Numbered from the stretch's first letter, positions 7,810 through 16,487 are shown. The stretch: 20,054 nucleotides of DNA from an uncultured Lachnospiraceae bacterium (GCA_910585825.1 CAJUEY010000045.1:1-20054); one strand, 5' to 3'. Notes: a model not told the origin generated them from the letters alone. Program-made: numbers and translations.

Positions 7810-8874
7810 TTACGCCTCCTTCTTATTGCGTTTGAATTTCGCCGTATAGTTCTCCCGCCATTCAATTGCTTTCGGACTCCAGTTAAACAGCATCATTGCA
7901 ATCAGCACTACCGCATAAATTAACATACGATAATCGCTCAATCCCCTAAGCAGCTCCGGCAGTAAAGTAAGAATAATCGCCGCTATAATGGAACCTCTGA
8001 TATTTCCGATTCCTCCCAGCACCACAAATACCAAAATCATAATCGACATATTATAGCCGAAATTCTTCGGCTGAGCCGTTAATGTAGCCAGATTATGGGC
8101 ATAAATAACGCCCGCCACGCCTGCTAAGGAGGCGGAAATGGAAAATGCCATTAATTTATATTTGGTAATGTTGATTCCTACCGATTCCGCTGCAATCCGA
8201 TTGTCACGAATGGACATAATCGCACGGCCGCTTCTGGAATGGATCAGGTTCAATACAATAAACAATGTGATCAAGATTAAAATTACGCTGATAAAAAACG
8301 TAGAATCTTTCGGTGTCCCGGTAATTCCCTGGGGACCGTTTACAATCACTTCTCCGTCCGGCAGCAGTCCCAGTGAACGGGTATCCGTTGTGGAAAAATG
8401 AAAACCGTCGGCATCTCTTCCGATAAAGAGGATATTGACGATATTTTTGATAATCTCGCCGAACGCCAGCGTTACAATCGCAAGATAATCTCCCTTTAAG
8501 CGAAGTACCGGGATGCCGATCAAAATTCCGCAAATCCCGGCTGCAGCCGCGCCGATCAGAAGAGCAAGAAAATAACGAAACCCTGCAGCGGGAATCGCAT
8601 CCGCCATACATTTGGAAAAGAACGCGCCGGTAAATGCGCCCACACACATAAATCCTGCATGACCAAGGCTTAACTCGCCTAAAATGCCAACGGTCAGATT
8701 CAAAGAAACCGCCAGAATAATATAAGCGCAAAGCGGCACCAAAAGCCCCTGCAGAAGACTGGAAACATTTCCTGTTGATACTAAAGTCTGCATAATCACA
8801 AACAAAAGAATTACCATTGCATATGTAATCAGATTGTTTCTTGTTGTTTTTGTCATCTTTTTCATCCCGCTCAC
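7810..8874 (-). CDS. livM: Branched-chain amino acid ABC transporter permease LivM
   Basis: Membrane permease of the liv importer, 354 residues and strongly hydrophobic with about 8-10 membrane segments. Family motifs seen: LTVGILGELSLGHAGFMCVGA, GIPVLRLKGDYLAIVTLAFGEI, GRAIMSIRDNRIAAESVGIN and a FVVLGGIGNIRGSIIAA loop that contacts the ATPases. The start is a GTG immediately after the TAG stop of livH (no gap); AGGAG in the last livH codons gives a 9-nt spacing, better than for the ATG three codons on. Confidence 0.94.
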   Translation of the reverse strand: MSGMKKMTKTTRNNLITYAMVILLFVIMQTLVSTGNVSSLLQGLLVPLCAYIILAVSLNLTVGILGELSLGHAGFMCVGAFTGAFFSKCMADAIPAAGFRYFLALLIGAAAAGICGILIGIPVLRLKGDYLAIVTLAFGEIIKNIVNILFIGRDADGFHFSTTDTRSLGLLPDGEVIVNGPQGITGTPKDSTFFISVILILITLFIVLNLIHSRSGRAIMSIRDNRIAAESVGINITKYKLMAFSISASLAGVAGVIYAHNLATLTAQPKNFGYNMSIMILVFVVLGGIGNIRGSIIAAIILTLLPELLRGLSDYRMLIYAVVLIAMMLFNWSPKAIEWRENYTAKFKRNKKEA

Positions 8875-9759
8875 CTACACTTTCTCCTGAATATTTTTAC
8901 CGAGAATACCGGTAGGTTTCACAATCAATACAATGATCAGAACGCCGAATACAATGGCATCTGCCATTTGAGATGAAATGTAGGCTTTTCCGAATATCTC
9001 AATCACACCTAACAGAATTCCTCCAATCAAAGCCCCCGGAATGGAGCCGATGCCGCCGAATACGGCCGCCACAAATGCTTTGATTCCAGGCATAGCTCCT
9101 GTATAGGGCGTCAATGTCGGATAAGCGGAACACAGCAATACGCCCGCCACTGCTGCAAGAGCAGAACCAATGGCAAAGGTAAGGGCAATGGTTCCGTTTA
9201 CATTAATTCCCATAAGCTGCGCCGCGCCTTTGTCCTCTGAAACAGCCAGCATTGCCTGGCCCGATTTGGATTTTTTGATAAACAACGTCAATGCCGTCAT
9301 AATCACAATGCAGGAAACAATGGTGACAATGGCCTCTCCTGTAATCGTAAGGCTGCCTCCTGCAAGCACAATTGCCGGAATCGAAAGAACCTTTGGAAAA
9401 GATATGGTATTCGCTCCGAAAATCAAAAGCGCAATATTCTGAAGAAGATAACTGACTCCGATTGCCGTAATCAAAACGGCCAATGAAGACGCCGCATTCA
9501 AAAGCGGTCCATAAGCCACCGTTTCAATCAAAACTCCTAGAACGGTGCAGAAAATAATTGCTGCCAATATTGCCGCTATTGGCGGAAGTCCCGCTCCCGT
9601 AACAGCAGCCATTACTACATAAGCGCCAATCATGATGACGTCGCCATGTGCAAAATTCAGCATCTTGGCGATTCCATATACCATGGTATAGCCAAGAGCG
9701 ATGATCGCATAGACGCTGCCAAGACTGATGCCGTTAATTAAATACGATATAAAGCTCAT
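8875..9759 (-). CDS. livH: Branched-chain amino acid ABC transporter permease LivH
   Basis: Partner permease of LivM, with about eight membrane segments. It shows the LivH signatures NGISLGSVYAIIALGYTMVYG and MLNFAHGDVIMIGAY near the N-terminus and AAVFGGIGSIPGALIGGILLG near the C-terminus. The frame opens at an ATG at 9765, but GGGGG abuts that codon; the second ATG at 9759 has 6-nt spacing and gives the usual MSFISYLING start (294 residues). It follows livK after a gap that holds a strong hairpin. Confidence 0.94.
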   Translation of the reverse strand: MSFISYLINGISLGSVYAIIALGYTMVYGIAKMLNFAHGDVIMIGAYVVMAAVTGAGLPPIAAILAAIIFCTVLGVLIETVAYGPLLNAASSLAVLITAIGVSYLLQNIALLIFGANTISFPKVLSIPAIVLAGGSLTITGEAIVTIVSCIVIMTALTLFIKKSKSGQAMLAVSEDKGAAQLMGINVNGTIALTFAIGSALAAVAGVLLCSAYPTLTPYTGAMPGIKAFVAAVFGGIGSIPGALIGGILLGVIEIFGKAYISSQMADAIVFGVLIIVLIVKPTGILGKNIQEKV

Positions 9760-9801
9760 ACACATCCCCCATTCGGTTTCATCTTAAATATGAAAAGAGA
9801 A

Positions 9802-9824
9802 GGGTTATCTTAAAAAGATAACCC
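9802..9824 (-). terminator. Intercistronic hairpin between livK and livH
   Basis: GGGTTATCTT-AAA-AAGATAACCC is a perfect 10-bp stem with a 3-nt loop, 10 bp after the livK stop. On the minus strand it is followed by TTCTCTTTT, a moderately U-rich tail. It probably works as a partial terminator or 3' stabiliser that leaves more livK mRNA than livHMGF mRNA, a common arrangement for binding-protein genes. Confidence 0.7.
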
Positions 9825-9834
9825 CCATCTGCTC

Positions 9835-11034
9835 TTACTCTACCACTGCATAATCACCGTTGGCAATTTTTACTACCATAGGCTCTTTACTGGGCTCTCC
9901 ACTTGTCTCCCAAGTAAGACTCTTAGCTGTTACGCCGTCAATTGTAATTTCTGTCATTGCAGTTTTCAGCGCCTCGCATATATCGCTTGCAGACATATCC
10001 GCTGTAACGCCCGCTTTCTCAGCCGCCGCTTTGATGGCATATATGCCGTCATAAGCGTCTGCTGCAAACTGATTCGGCGTGCCTCCGTATGTATCTTCAA
10101 AATCCTGAACAAATTTCTGGATTACCTCATCCTCGGAAGTCGGTGTAAAAGGACTTAAGAAGATCAGGTCATTTGCCAGATTTGCGTCAAAACCTTCTAC
10201 TGCAAGAATTCCGTCCATACCGTCGCATCCAAAGAAAATCGGAGTAAAATTCATGCCCGCCGCCTGCTTTAATACCAGAGATGCCTCTGAATAATAGAAC
10301 GGAAGGAATACCAGCTCTGCGCCGGCGTCTTTTGCTTTCTGGAGCTGTACGGAAAAGTCTGATTTGCTCTCTGATGTAAACGCCTCCGCTGCAACGATTT
10401 CAAAGTTCTGATTCTCCGCCTCTTCCGCAAAGGCATTGTAAATTCCTGTGGAATATACGTCTGAACTGTCATAAATAGCCGCTACTTTTGTTGCAAGATT
10501 GTTATCTGCGATGTATTTTGCAGACTCCAGCCCCTGCATGGGATCTGAGAAACATACACGGAATGCATTGTCATATTTCACACAGTCCACTGCCGTTCCG
10601 GAAGGCGTCAGCATGAACATATTGTCTTCCTGCGCCACTTCTCCAACTGCTACACAGGGAGCGGAAGTTACAGTGCCGAGGAGCATCTGCATATTCCAGT
10701 CCTTTAAGGTGTTATAAGCATTCACTGCCTTCTCTGCATCGTTCTCATCATCCTGATAATTGAATTCAATCTGAACGCCGTTGATTCCGCCTGCTTCGTT
10801 GATTTCTTTTACTGCAAGCTCAGCTCCGTTCTTTACAGCCTCGCCGTAAACTGCTGCGCCGCCGGTCACAGGGCCGATTCCGCCGATTTTAAAAACTGTG
10901 CCGTCTCCGCCGCCGGAGCTTGCCTGGCCGCCGGAGCTTGCCTGGCCGCCGGAATTTGATGATCCACAGCCTGCCATGAAAGTCATTGCCATAGCTGCTA
11001 TCAATGCAGCGGACACTACTTTTTTGAATTTCAT
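9835..11034 (-). CDS. livK: Branched-chain amino acid ABC transporter substrate-binding lipoprotein
   Basis: Extracellular binding protein that hands its ligand to LivHM. The 399-residue product has a lipoprotein signal peptide with lipobox MAGC and Cys23 as the lipidated residue, then a Gly/Ser-rich linker with a tandem GQASSG repeat, then a type I periplasmic-binding fold (Peripla_BP_6): FKIGGIGPVTGGAAVYGEAVKNG and AVKEINEAGGINGVQIE are family landmarks. It is the first gene of the operon, with a consensus promoter and a GAGGAGGAAG ribosome site. Confidence 0.95.
   Translation of the reverse strand: MKFKKVVSAALIAAMAMTFMAGCGSSNSGGQASSGGQASSGGGDGTVFKIGGIGPVTGGAAVYGEAVKNGAELAVKEINEAGGINGVQIEFNYQDDENDAEKAVNAYNTLKDWNMQMLLGTVTSAPCVAVGEVAQEDNMFMLTPSGTAVDCVKYDNAFRVCFSDPMQGLESAKYIADNNLATKVAAIYDSSDVYSTGIYNAFAEEAENQNFEIVAAEAFTSESKSDFSVQLQKAKDAGAELVFLPFYYSEASLVLKQAAGMNFTPIFFGCDGMDGILAVEGFDANLANDLIFLSPFTPTSEDEVIQKFVQDFEDTYGGTPNQFAADAYDGIYAIKAAAEKAGVTADMSASDICEALKTAMTEITIDGVTAKSLTWETSGEPSKEPMVVKIANGDYAVVE
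10921..10956 (-). repeat. Tandem 18-bp repeat in the LivK linker
   Basis: TGCCTGGCCGCCGGAGCT occurs at 10921-10938 and again with two changes at 10939-10956, encoding the repeated Gly/Ser/Gln/Ala linker after the lipidated Cys. It is probably a length-variable tether between the membrane and the binding domain. Confidence 0.7.
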
Positions 11035-11086
11035 AAAACTTCCTCCTCACGCATAAGTGCTTTTTATTTTTACATGTTTAGAAGTC

Positions 11087-11115
11087 AGCATACACGAAAA
11101 TATTTGATTTGTCAA
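11087..11115 (-). promoter_or_regulatory. livK promoter
   Basis: On the minus strand, TTGACA (11115-11110), 17-bp spacer, TATGCT (11092-11087). It gives a leader of about 45 nt to the livK ATG. Near-perfect -35 and correct spacing make this a strong sigma-A prediction. Confidence 0.75.
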
Positions 11116-11127
11116 GGGCTGCGGAAA

Positions 11128-11156
11128 TTGACTTCCTCCTGCCGAACGTTTATACT
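11128..11156 (+). promoter_or_regulatory. apbE promoter
   Basis: TTGACT (11128-11133), 17-bp spacer, TATACT (11151-11156) on the plus strand. Its -35 box is only 12 bp from the -35 box of the divergent livK promoter, so the two polymerases would bind back to back. Confidence 0.7.
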
Positions 11157-11209
11157 AAATCCAAATAAAGAAAAAATGTACGATATCAATATATAAGGAA
11201 GGTATTGCC

Positions 11210-12226
11210 ATGCATCCAAATTTTTCTGTCAGAAATCGTTTCCTGTCTCTATTTTTCACATTATGTATGCTATACACAGTTTCCGGTTGTGCAAAAAAAT
11301 CAGAACCCCTTACAAAAACCGGATTTTTCTTTGATACAGTCATTACGCTCACCATTTATGACAGCAGTGGGGAATCCCTGTTAGACGACTGCTTTTCCCT
11401 TGCAGACCAATATGAAAAATTATTCAGCGCAACCATTGACACCAGTGATATTGCCCGAATCAATCAGGCTAAGGGTTCACCTGTTACCGTCAGTGACGAA
11501 ACCATTGAACTCATCCAAAAAGGTCTGACCTACTGTAAATTAAGTGAAGGCGGTTTTGATCTTACCATCGGAAACGTCTCTTCTCTTTGGAATTTTTCAG
11601 AAAACGAGGGAACTCTTCCGGATGCCGGCCAGCTTGCGGATGCTGTTTCTACCGTGGATTATGAGAATATTGTGATTGAAGATAACGAAGTGCGGCTGAA
11701 AAATCCAAAAACTGCTATCGACCTTGGGGGCATTGCCAAGGGCTATATTGCAGACCGGATGAAAGAATACCTGAACCAAAACGGTATCATGGAAGGCACC
11801 ATTAACCTGGGGGGAAATGTGCTGTGCATCGGACCAAAAAAAGACGGCTCTCCCTATCGCATCGGCATTCAGAAACCTTTTGACGGCCAGGGAGCCGCGG
11901 CTGCCGTAGTGGAAGTGACCGATGAAACGGTGGTTTCCTCCGGTGTTTATGAACGCTATATTACTGTGGATGACAAATTATATCATCATATTATAAATCC
12001 GGCTACCGGTTATCCCTATGAAAATACCCTTCTCGGCGTTACGATTATATGTAAGGATTCTGTAGACGGCGACGGGCTGAGTACGACATGCTTTTCTCTT
12101 GGACTGGAAAAAGGCATGGAATTGATTGAAAGCCTGCCGGATACGGAAGGTATTTTTATTACGGAAGATTATAACTTCCACTGTTCTTCCGGAATTGGAG
12201 ATACCATACCTTTTGAAGAAAGATAA
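11210..12226 (+). CDS. apbE: FAD:protein FMN transferase (ApbE family lipoprotein)
   Basis: Transfers FMN from FAD to a Thr/Ser of target flavoproteins such as Rnf/Nqr subunits and FMN-binding-domain proteins, outside the membrane and Mg-dependent. The 338-residue product has a lipoprotein signal peptide (SGC, lipidated Cys27), then FFDTVITLTIY (40-50), the FAD-binding AIDLGGIAKGYIADRM (169-184), INLGGNVL (198-205), SSGVYERY (243-250), HHIINPATGYP (259-269) and the metal-site region DGDGLSTTCFSLG (286-298). The ATG has AAGGAAGG 7 nt upstream. It is transcribed alone. No target flavoprotein is encoded in this window. Confidence 0.95.
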   Translation: MHPNFSVRNRFLSLFFTLCMLYTVSGCAKKSEPLTKTGFFFDTVITLTIYDSSGESLLDDCFSLADQYEKLFSATIDTSDIARINQAKGSPVTVSDETIELIQKGLTYCKLSEGGFDLTIGNVSSLWNFSENEGTLPDAGQLADAVSTVDYENIVIEDNEVRLKNPKTAIDLGGIAKGYIADRMKEYLNQNGIMEGTINLGGNVLCIGPKKDGSPYRIGIQKPFDGQGAAAAVVEVTDETVVSSGVYERYITVDDKLYHHIINPATGYPYENTLLGVTIICKDSVDGDGLSTTCFSLGLEKGMELIESLPDTEGIFITEDYNFHCSSGIGDTIPFEER

Positions 12227-12234
12227 GCAAATTA

Positions 12235-12435
12235 TTAAAAAGCAGATGTTTGATCACTCTTTTTTAAATTCCAGACGAAAAACCCAACTCCAAACAGGAT
12301 TATGCCAAGCAGAATTGCGGGAAACAGCAAGCGGCTGCCGGCCTCTATGGTCAGTTCTTCCTTTATTTTTGGTGTAGCGACTGCATATAAGATTGCCAAA
12401 TAAATACCCACAACAGCTGTCTGAATTTTGACCAA
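12235..12435 (-). CDS. Small two-segment membrane protein, start uncertain
   Basis: An open frame of up to 66 residues with two clear hydrophobic segments (about VVGIYLAILYAVA and LLFPAILLGIILFGVGFFVW) joined by a charged linker (KIKEELTIEAG) and ending in a basic tail. The composition is that of a real small membrane protein, but the only start codon is a TTG at 12435 without a well-spaced ribosome site, and the frame stays open a little further upstream with no ATG. It may be the 3' part of a gene whose 5' end was lost at the structured segment just upstream. Not recognised as a named family. Convergent with apbE, 8 bp apart. Confidence 0.45.
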   Translation of the reverse strand: MVKIQTAVVGIYLAILYAVATPKIKEELTIEAGSRLLFPAILLGIILFGVGFFVWNLKKSDQTSAF

Positions 12436-12657
12436 AAATGTATATTCTCTATCCTTTTTTATTGTTAGGCTTTAGCCTGTTGAGTGCATCGGAGTTTCTC
12501 CCAACAGAGAAATGAAGATGTGCGAAACAGAAAATCACCTGCTGTGATGGCGGTGCAGCAAAAGCATAATATTTCAGTAAACCATCTTTTCCTTTTTTCT
12601 ATCATTAACAGCTCTCTTTTTATCCCAATTTCAATACATTTCTTTTAACAATATCCC
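12436..12657. other. Gene-free structured stretch
   Basis: No convincing gene. Several local dyads are visible: CTGTTG (12477-12482) with CAACAG (12502-12507) enclosing GGAG-TTT-CTCC (12491-12501); a competing small hairpin AGGC/GCCT (12467-12470 with 12475-12478); and an interleaved pair CACC/GGTG (12536-12539, 12552-12555) with TGCTG/CAGCA (12540-12544, 12556-12560), which has pseudoknot order. It could be a leader RNA of the small membrane-protein gene (minus strand), an independent RNA or a dispersed repeat. I could not match it to a known riboswitch class. Confidence 0.3.
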
Positions 12658-12688
12658 GGTTGGCATCGGCAAAATGCCAATGCCAACC
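12658..12688 (-). terminator. Strong hairpin downstream of the surface-protein gene
   Basis: GGTTGGCAT (12658-12666) pairs with ATGCCAACC (12680-12688); inside, GGCA (12668-12671) pairs with TGCC (12675-12678) around an AAA loop. It lies 22 bp after the stop of the large surface-protein gene. No U-run follows on either strand, so it may be a 3' stabilising hairpin or a repeat element and not a standard intrinsic terminator. Confidence 0.5.
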
Positions 12689-12710
12689 ACAAAAACTTTA
12701 TAAAATATGA

Positions 12711-15700
12711 TTATTTCTTATTGCTTTTCTTATTGGAAATGCCCTTTTTCATACCGGCAAATTTCATCGTTCCTCTTCTTACTGATGCATTCACATAATC
12801 CGAACCCACTTCATAATCATAGGCGTATCCAAAAGTATTCAAATCCGTAATTGTCCCATCTCTGTTAATAGAAAAGACATTCCACACAGTTCCGTCTCTG
12901 CCTACAGGAACATGGTATACTCTTGGTTCTTCACTGCCATGAAGCAATGTTACATATGCTCCTGAATACGACAGCTCTGTGCAATAGTCATATCCCTCAT
13001 TTGTAAAATCATGAACCGAATATGTAAATCCATTTTTTAGCTGATTAAAACCAGTAACGGTAATTGTTTCCGGTCCATAAGAGGTCGTGTCATCCCAGTC
13101 CAGATTTGCCGTTTCCTCTTCCATATTGGAATAATATACATGTTCTCTGTATCCGCTTGTCGTAATTGCATTATAATGCGAATCCAAATCACGCGGAGTT
13201 TCTCCCCATCTTAATACGATTCGGTACTCATCATCTGAAAGAACAGGAGACATGGTCGCATTTTGATCTTCTGTTACTTCATTTGGAAGCACAATGATAT
13301 TAAAGCGCATCTTTGCATAATCATCTTTTGATGCCGTAAGGCTGTAACAACCGCTTTTCAATCCCCATGTTATGCCGAAAACATTTGTCGTGTCATAGAG
13401 AAATCCCCCATACTCATTCGTCGTCAATGTCTTAATTACATCAATTTCATCCGGTGCATTCCAGCCGGAACGAAGTTTAAGGGTAACGCCGGAAACAGGA
13501 TCGCCCGACAGCGCGTCTGTAATCTGGCCGCTGAATCCTCCTCTTGCATTGCAGTCACCGGCAACCATACGGAATGTCTCCATATATTTTGTTCCGCTGT
13601 TTTCAAAATTCTCATAGGTAACAATCGGAATATATCCGTTCTGGCTTATTTCCACTTTATATGATCCATCTGGCAATGGCGCTGAAAAAGATCCATCTGC
13701 CTGAGATTTTTGCGTTGATACAATAACGTCTCCCTGCGCAAACTGAATTGTGGCTCCTTCTAAAGGGCTGCCCGTTTTTGCATCACAGACATTGCCGCGC
13801 ACAATTCCTTTTGATGCCGATGAATTCAGTTTTACTGTCTGGGCAGCATCGGACACAACAAAAGATTTTCTCACATCCCTGTTGTTTACATTACTGTTTG
13901 CCTGGTATATTCCATTGTAAAGATATGCCGCATGCGGGGCAGTTCCGGCATCCGCCTGTTCTCCGTTCTGTTTTTGGACTGTAATTTGATTTCCGCGGCA
14001 AACATTGCCATCTGGATCATAAACCTCTACTACCGTCCTATATTTTTTATTGGCGCATTCTCCTCCTCCAAAATGAATCTTTCCTTTGTAAAGGCTGTCC
14101 GGATCGTTTACAAGGGATATGTGGAATTTTCCGGGATTAGATTTCATAAAATCAATCCAGCCCTCGAAATTCACCAGTTCTGCTGAAAATGCTTTTCCCG
14201 ATAATTTCTTCGTAATCTTATATTTCAGTTCCGCATTCACTTTTACAAACCATTTTGCCTCGCCGTCAAGACAAAGACTGCAGGCATGGACAGATTCTGC
14301 ATCCGTTATCTCAATACCGGATTTATCTACGGATACAGACGCTTTTACTCCCACCTGGGCGCCGATTTCTGCCTGCACCGTTTCTCCGATCAGACCAATT
14401 CCCAGCGTAATTTTAGGACCTGCCGAAACCTCTGCCTTCCCCGCAAAATTAAGTTTGATGGAGGATTCTTTTTTATCAATGGTTTGTCTTCCTGAATTTG
14501 TATTATAGGAAAATCCTTCTTCCATTTTTGTGCTTACCGTAAAAGACGCTTCGCCGGAAATTTCCCATTTTACCGGAACCGTAACAGCACTGTAAATCTC
14601 CAACCCCGGAATTCCGGTTGGTATCGGTATTTTTCCGGCTTTGAATTCAGACTCAACCTTTTCGTCATTATTCACCGCGGCGCTTACTTTCAAATTCAAT
14701 TCCGCTTCCACAGAAGAAGTCATAGAGCATTCAAAATAATTTTCACGGAACAGATGCACATCATAGGCCATCTGGACACCAACGCTTCCACTGCCCTTTA
14801 ACTCTCCGGATACGGAAACATGATCCGTAGGTTTCCATGTAATGGATTCTCCGATAGAATAATTCAGTTTAGTATCCACGTCAATTATGTCCACTCCCGT
14901 TGCGTCTACATCTGATTCACTCTTTTTTGTTTCTTCCGTGTCTATGGACACTTTCAAAAACTGATAAAAATCCGTCAACACCGTATCTTCTGCTTCCGCT
15001 ACAGAAATACTTCCATCCGCATTTTTTTCTATGTTTCCGATTTTTACAAGATACTGCTGTTCAGAATCCGCCGATGCAAATAAAATCTTTTGTCCTTCCT
15101 GTAAAGTTTCCACTGTCTGATCCGGATTGTGGAATGTATAAATTTTCTTATGCTCTACTGTAATCCCGCTGGAATCTTCCCCTTCCTGCGCATTCTCTTC
15201 TATGACAACCGCATCTGTTTCACTTTCCGATTCTGACGAATCAGATACAGAAAGAACATTTACCGCCTCATCATTTCTGATTTCTATAATATCATCAGCC
15301 AGCACGCCAAAGTTATTTGATTCATCCTCATCAAAATTTATAATCTCTTTTTCTGCAAATTCTTCATCTGCAATTGTTTTTTCCTCAAACTGTTCATATT
15401 CCTGTGTATGGTCAATACACAAATACGGTTCGCTGACTGCATCCTTATTCTCATCATATAAAACAGCCCTGACAATATACTCATCCGGTATTTCCTCTGT
15501 ATCTATTGGAAGAATAATATTCGTCAGCTCACAATATTCCGGTGTTTGGACAGAAACTGTGTCGTATACTTCTGCACTTTCGCTGTTCCAATCCTCTTCC
15601 TGGAAAAAACCTTCTTTGCTTAAGAAATCTATCACAAGAATACTGGAAACGTCTGCATTTACCGTTGCCCGAAGCTGATTTCCATTTACCTCAATGTCCG

Positions 15701-16385
15701 TGACAGAATAATCGGTCCCTCCGCCTGACGCCGAACTGTACACGCTTTTATCATCAGCATCCGGAGAAGCCCAGCCTGCATAAAGAGTCATGTCAGCCAA
15801 TACATCCGATGAAAAATCATATTCTTCTATCATTTCCGCTTCCGTATACCAGCCTGTAAACTGATAAGATTCTCTGGCAGGATCCTGCGCCGGTCTGACC
15901 GCTTTTTCTCCATGCTCCACTACCTGCATTTCATATGCACCCATGCTGCCATCATTTAAAACAAACGTAACTGAGTGATTTGATACATCTGTCCACCTTG
16001 CATACAGGGTTATATTTCTGGATACGGGCGTATTAAAATTGTAGAACTGATTAAAATACTCATCTGCGTACCAGCCTTCAAATACACAGTTCTCCTTGAC
16101 AGGATCCAAAGGCCTTACCGCATTGCCATTTTCTATAATAATCTGATCTGCAACAGTACTCCCTCCATTTGTCTCAAATTTTACCGTGTAGGTTGTCTTC
16201 GGGACCGCTGATACTCTGACATTGCAAGACAGCGTATAAGACGCTTTTCCTGTTGCAACTTTTACCTGAATAACAGCAGTTCCGGCGCTTTTTCCGGTCA
16301 CAGTTCCATTTCTGACTGCTGCAACATTATTGTTGCTGGACGACCATGTATAGCTCGCACTTTGCGGCCTGTTTCGCACTGACAA
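12711..16385 (-). CDS. Large secreted surface protein, main part (InlB B-repeat, Big_2, YfaP-like)
   Basis: Main open frame of a cell-surface protein; it has no start of its own and continues, in another frame, the signal-peptide fragment at 16442-16795. The ATG at 16385 falls in the middle of a Big_2 domain, without a ribosome site. Order of parts in the 1,224 residues: second Big_2 Ig-like domain (about 1-60; VTGKSAGTAVIQVKV), two InlB B-repeats (about 66-135 and 136-205, ending FEGWY...TLYARW and FTGWY...TLYAGW), an acidic linker, a long all-beta central region, two carboxypeptidase-regulatory-like domains (GIVRGNVCDAKTGSPLEGA; GFSGQITDALSGDPVSGV), and a YfaP/DUF2135-like segment (RIVLRWGETPRDLDSHY...YGPETITV). 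The C-terminus is a Lys-rich tail without an LPXTG motif. Likely adhesion or wall-associated function; ligand unknown. Confidence 0.85.
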   Translation of the reverse strand: MSVRNRPQSASYTWSSSNNNVAAVRNGTVTGKSAGTAVIQVKVATGKASYTLSCNVRVSAVPKTTYTVKFETNGGSTVADQIIIENGNAVRPLDPVKENCVFEGWYADEYFNQFYNFNTPVSRNITLYARWTDVSNHSVTFVLNDGSMGAYEMQVVEHGEKAVRPAQDPARESYQFTGWYTEAEMIEEYDFSSDVLADMTLYAGWASPDADDKSVYSSASGGGTDYSVTDIEVNGNQLRATVNADVSSILVIDFLSKEGFFQEEDWNSESAEVYDTVSVQTPEYCELTNIILPIDTEEIPDEYIVRAVLYDENKDAVSEPYLCIDHTQEYEQFEEKTIADEEFAEKEIINFDEDESNNFGVLADDIIEIRNDEAVNVLSVSDSSESESETDAVVIEENAQEGEDSSGITVEHKKIYTFHNPDQTVETLQEGQKILFASADSEQQYLVKIGNIEKNADGSISVAEAEDTVLTDFYQFLKVSIDTEETKKSESDVDATGVDIIDVDTKLNYSIGESITWKPTDHVSVSGELKGSGSVGVQMAYDVHLFRENYFECSMTSSVEAELNLKVSAAVNNDEKVESEFKAGKIPIPTGIPGLEIYSAVTVPVKWEISGEASFTVSTKMEEGFSYNTNSGRQTIDKKESSIKLNFAGKAEVSAGPKITLGIGLIGETVQAEIGAQVGVKASVSVDKSGIEITDAESVHACSLCLDGEAKWFVKVNAELKYKITKKLSGKAFSAELVNFEGWIDFMKSNPGKFHISLVNDPDSLYKGKIHFGGGECANKKYRTVVEVYDPDGNVCRGNQITVQKQNGEQADAGTAPHAAYLYNGIYQANSNVNNRDVRKSFVVSDAAQTVKLNSSASKGIVRGNVCDAKTGSPLEGATIQFAQGDVIVSTQKSQADGSFSAPLPDGSYKVEISQNGYIPIVTYENFENSGTKYMETFRMVAGDCNARGGFSGQITDALSGDPVSGVTLKLRSGWNAPDEIDVIKTLTTNEYGGFLYDTTNVFGITWGLKSGCYSLTASKDDYAKMRFNIIVLPNEVTEDQNATMSPVLSDDEYRIVLRWGETPRDLDSHYNAITTSGYREHVYYSNMEEETANLDWDDTTSYGPETITVTGFNQLKNGFTYSVHDFTNEGYDYCTELSYSGAYVTLLHGSEEPRVYHVPVGRDGTVWNVFSINRDGTITDLNTFGYAYDYEVGSDYVNASVRRGTMKFAGMKKGISNKKSNKK

Positions 16386-16436
16386 CGCCGCGCTTTTCCC
16401 AACGCCAATAGATAAATTTCCCGTTGAAAGCTCTGG

Positions 16437-16487
16437 TTTTTTTACGGTGACTTTATAGGTAAGCTTTTTTTGTTTCCTCCTTTTTTT
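16437..16487 (-). other. Frameshift site with three A7 tracts
   Basis: Three runs of seven A (minus strand; T7 on plus at 16481-16487, 16465-16471 and 16437-16443) lie within 51 bp at the point where the frame of the surface protein breaks. Between the first two sits AGGAGG (around 16476-16481). In the middle tract the codons read AAC AAA AAA AGC; slipping back one base gives AAG CTT ACC and the frame of the main ORF. Confidence 0.8.

Noticed and set aside
12236..12274. apbE terminator just after the stop (AAAAAG ... CTTTTT)
   Set aside because: A weak A-T stem with a long unpaired centre, and it lies inside the convergent small gene.
12472..12612. 46-residue minus-strand frame in the gap before the small membrane gene
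   Set aside because: Has an ATG, but only a weak ribosome site, Cys/Trp-rich odd composition, and it overlaps the structured stretch; another frame is open over the same DNA, which suggests chance.
15202..15678. 158-residue Ser-rich plus-strand ORF
   Set aside because: Antisense of the acidic, Ser/Glu-rich part of the surface protein; a composition artefact.
16465..16487. Classical A-AAA-AAG dnaX-type programmed frameshift signal
   Set aside because: The zero-frame codons are AAA AAA AGC, so the heptamer is not in the canonical phase, and the SD-like stretch is closer than the known 10-14 nt; kept only as one possible explanation of the frame break.
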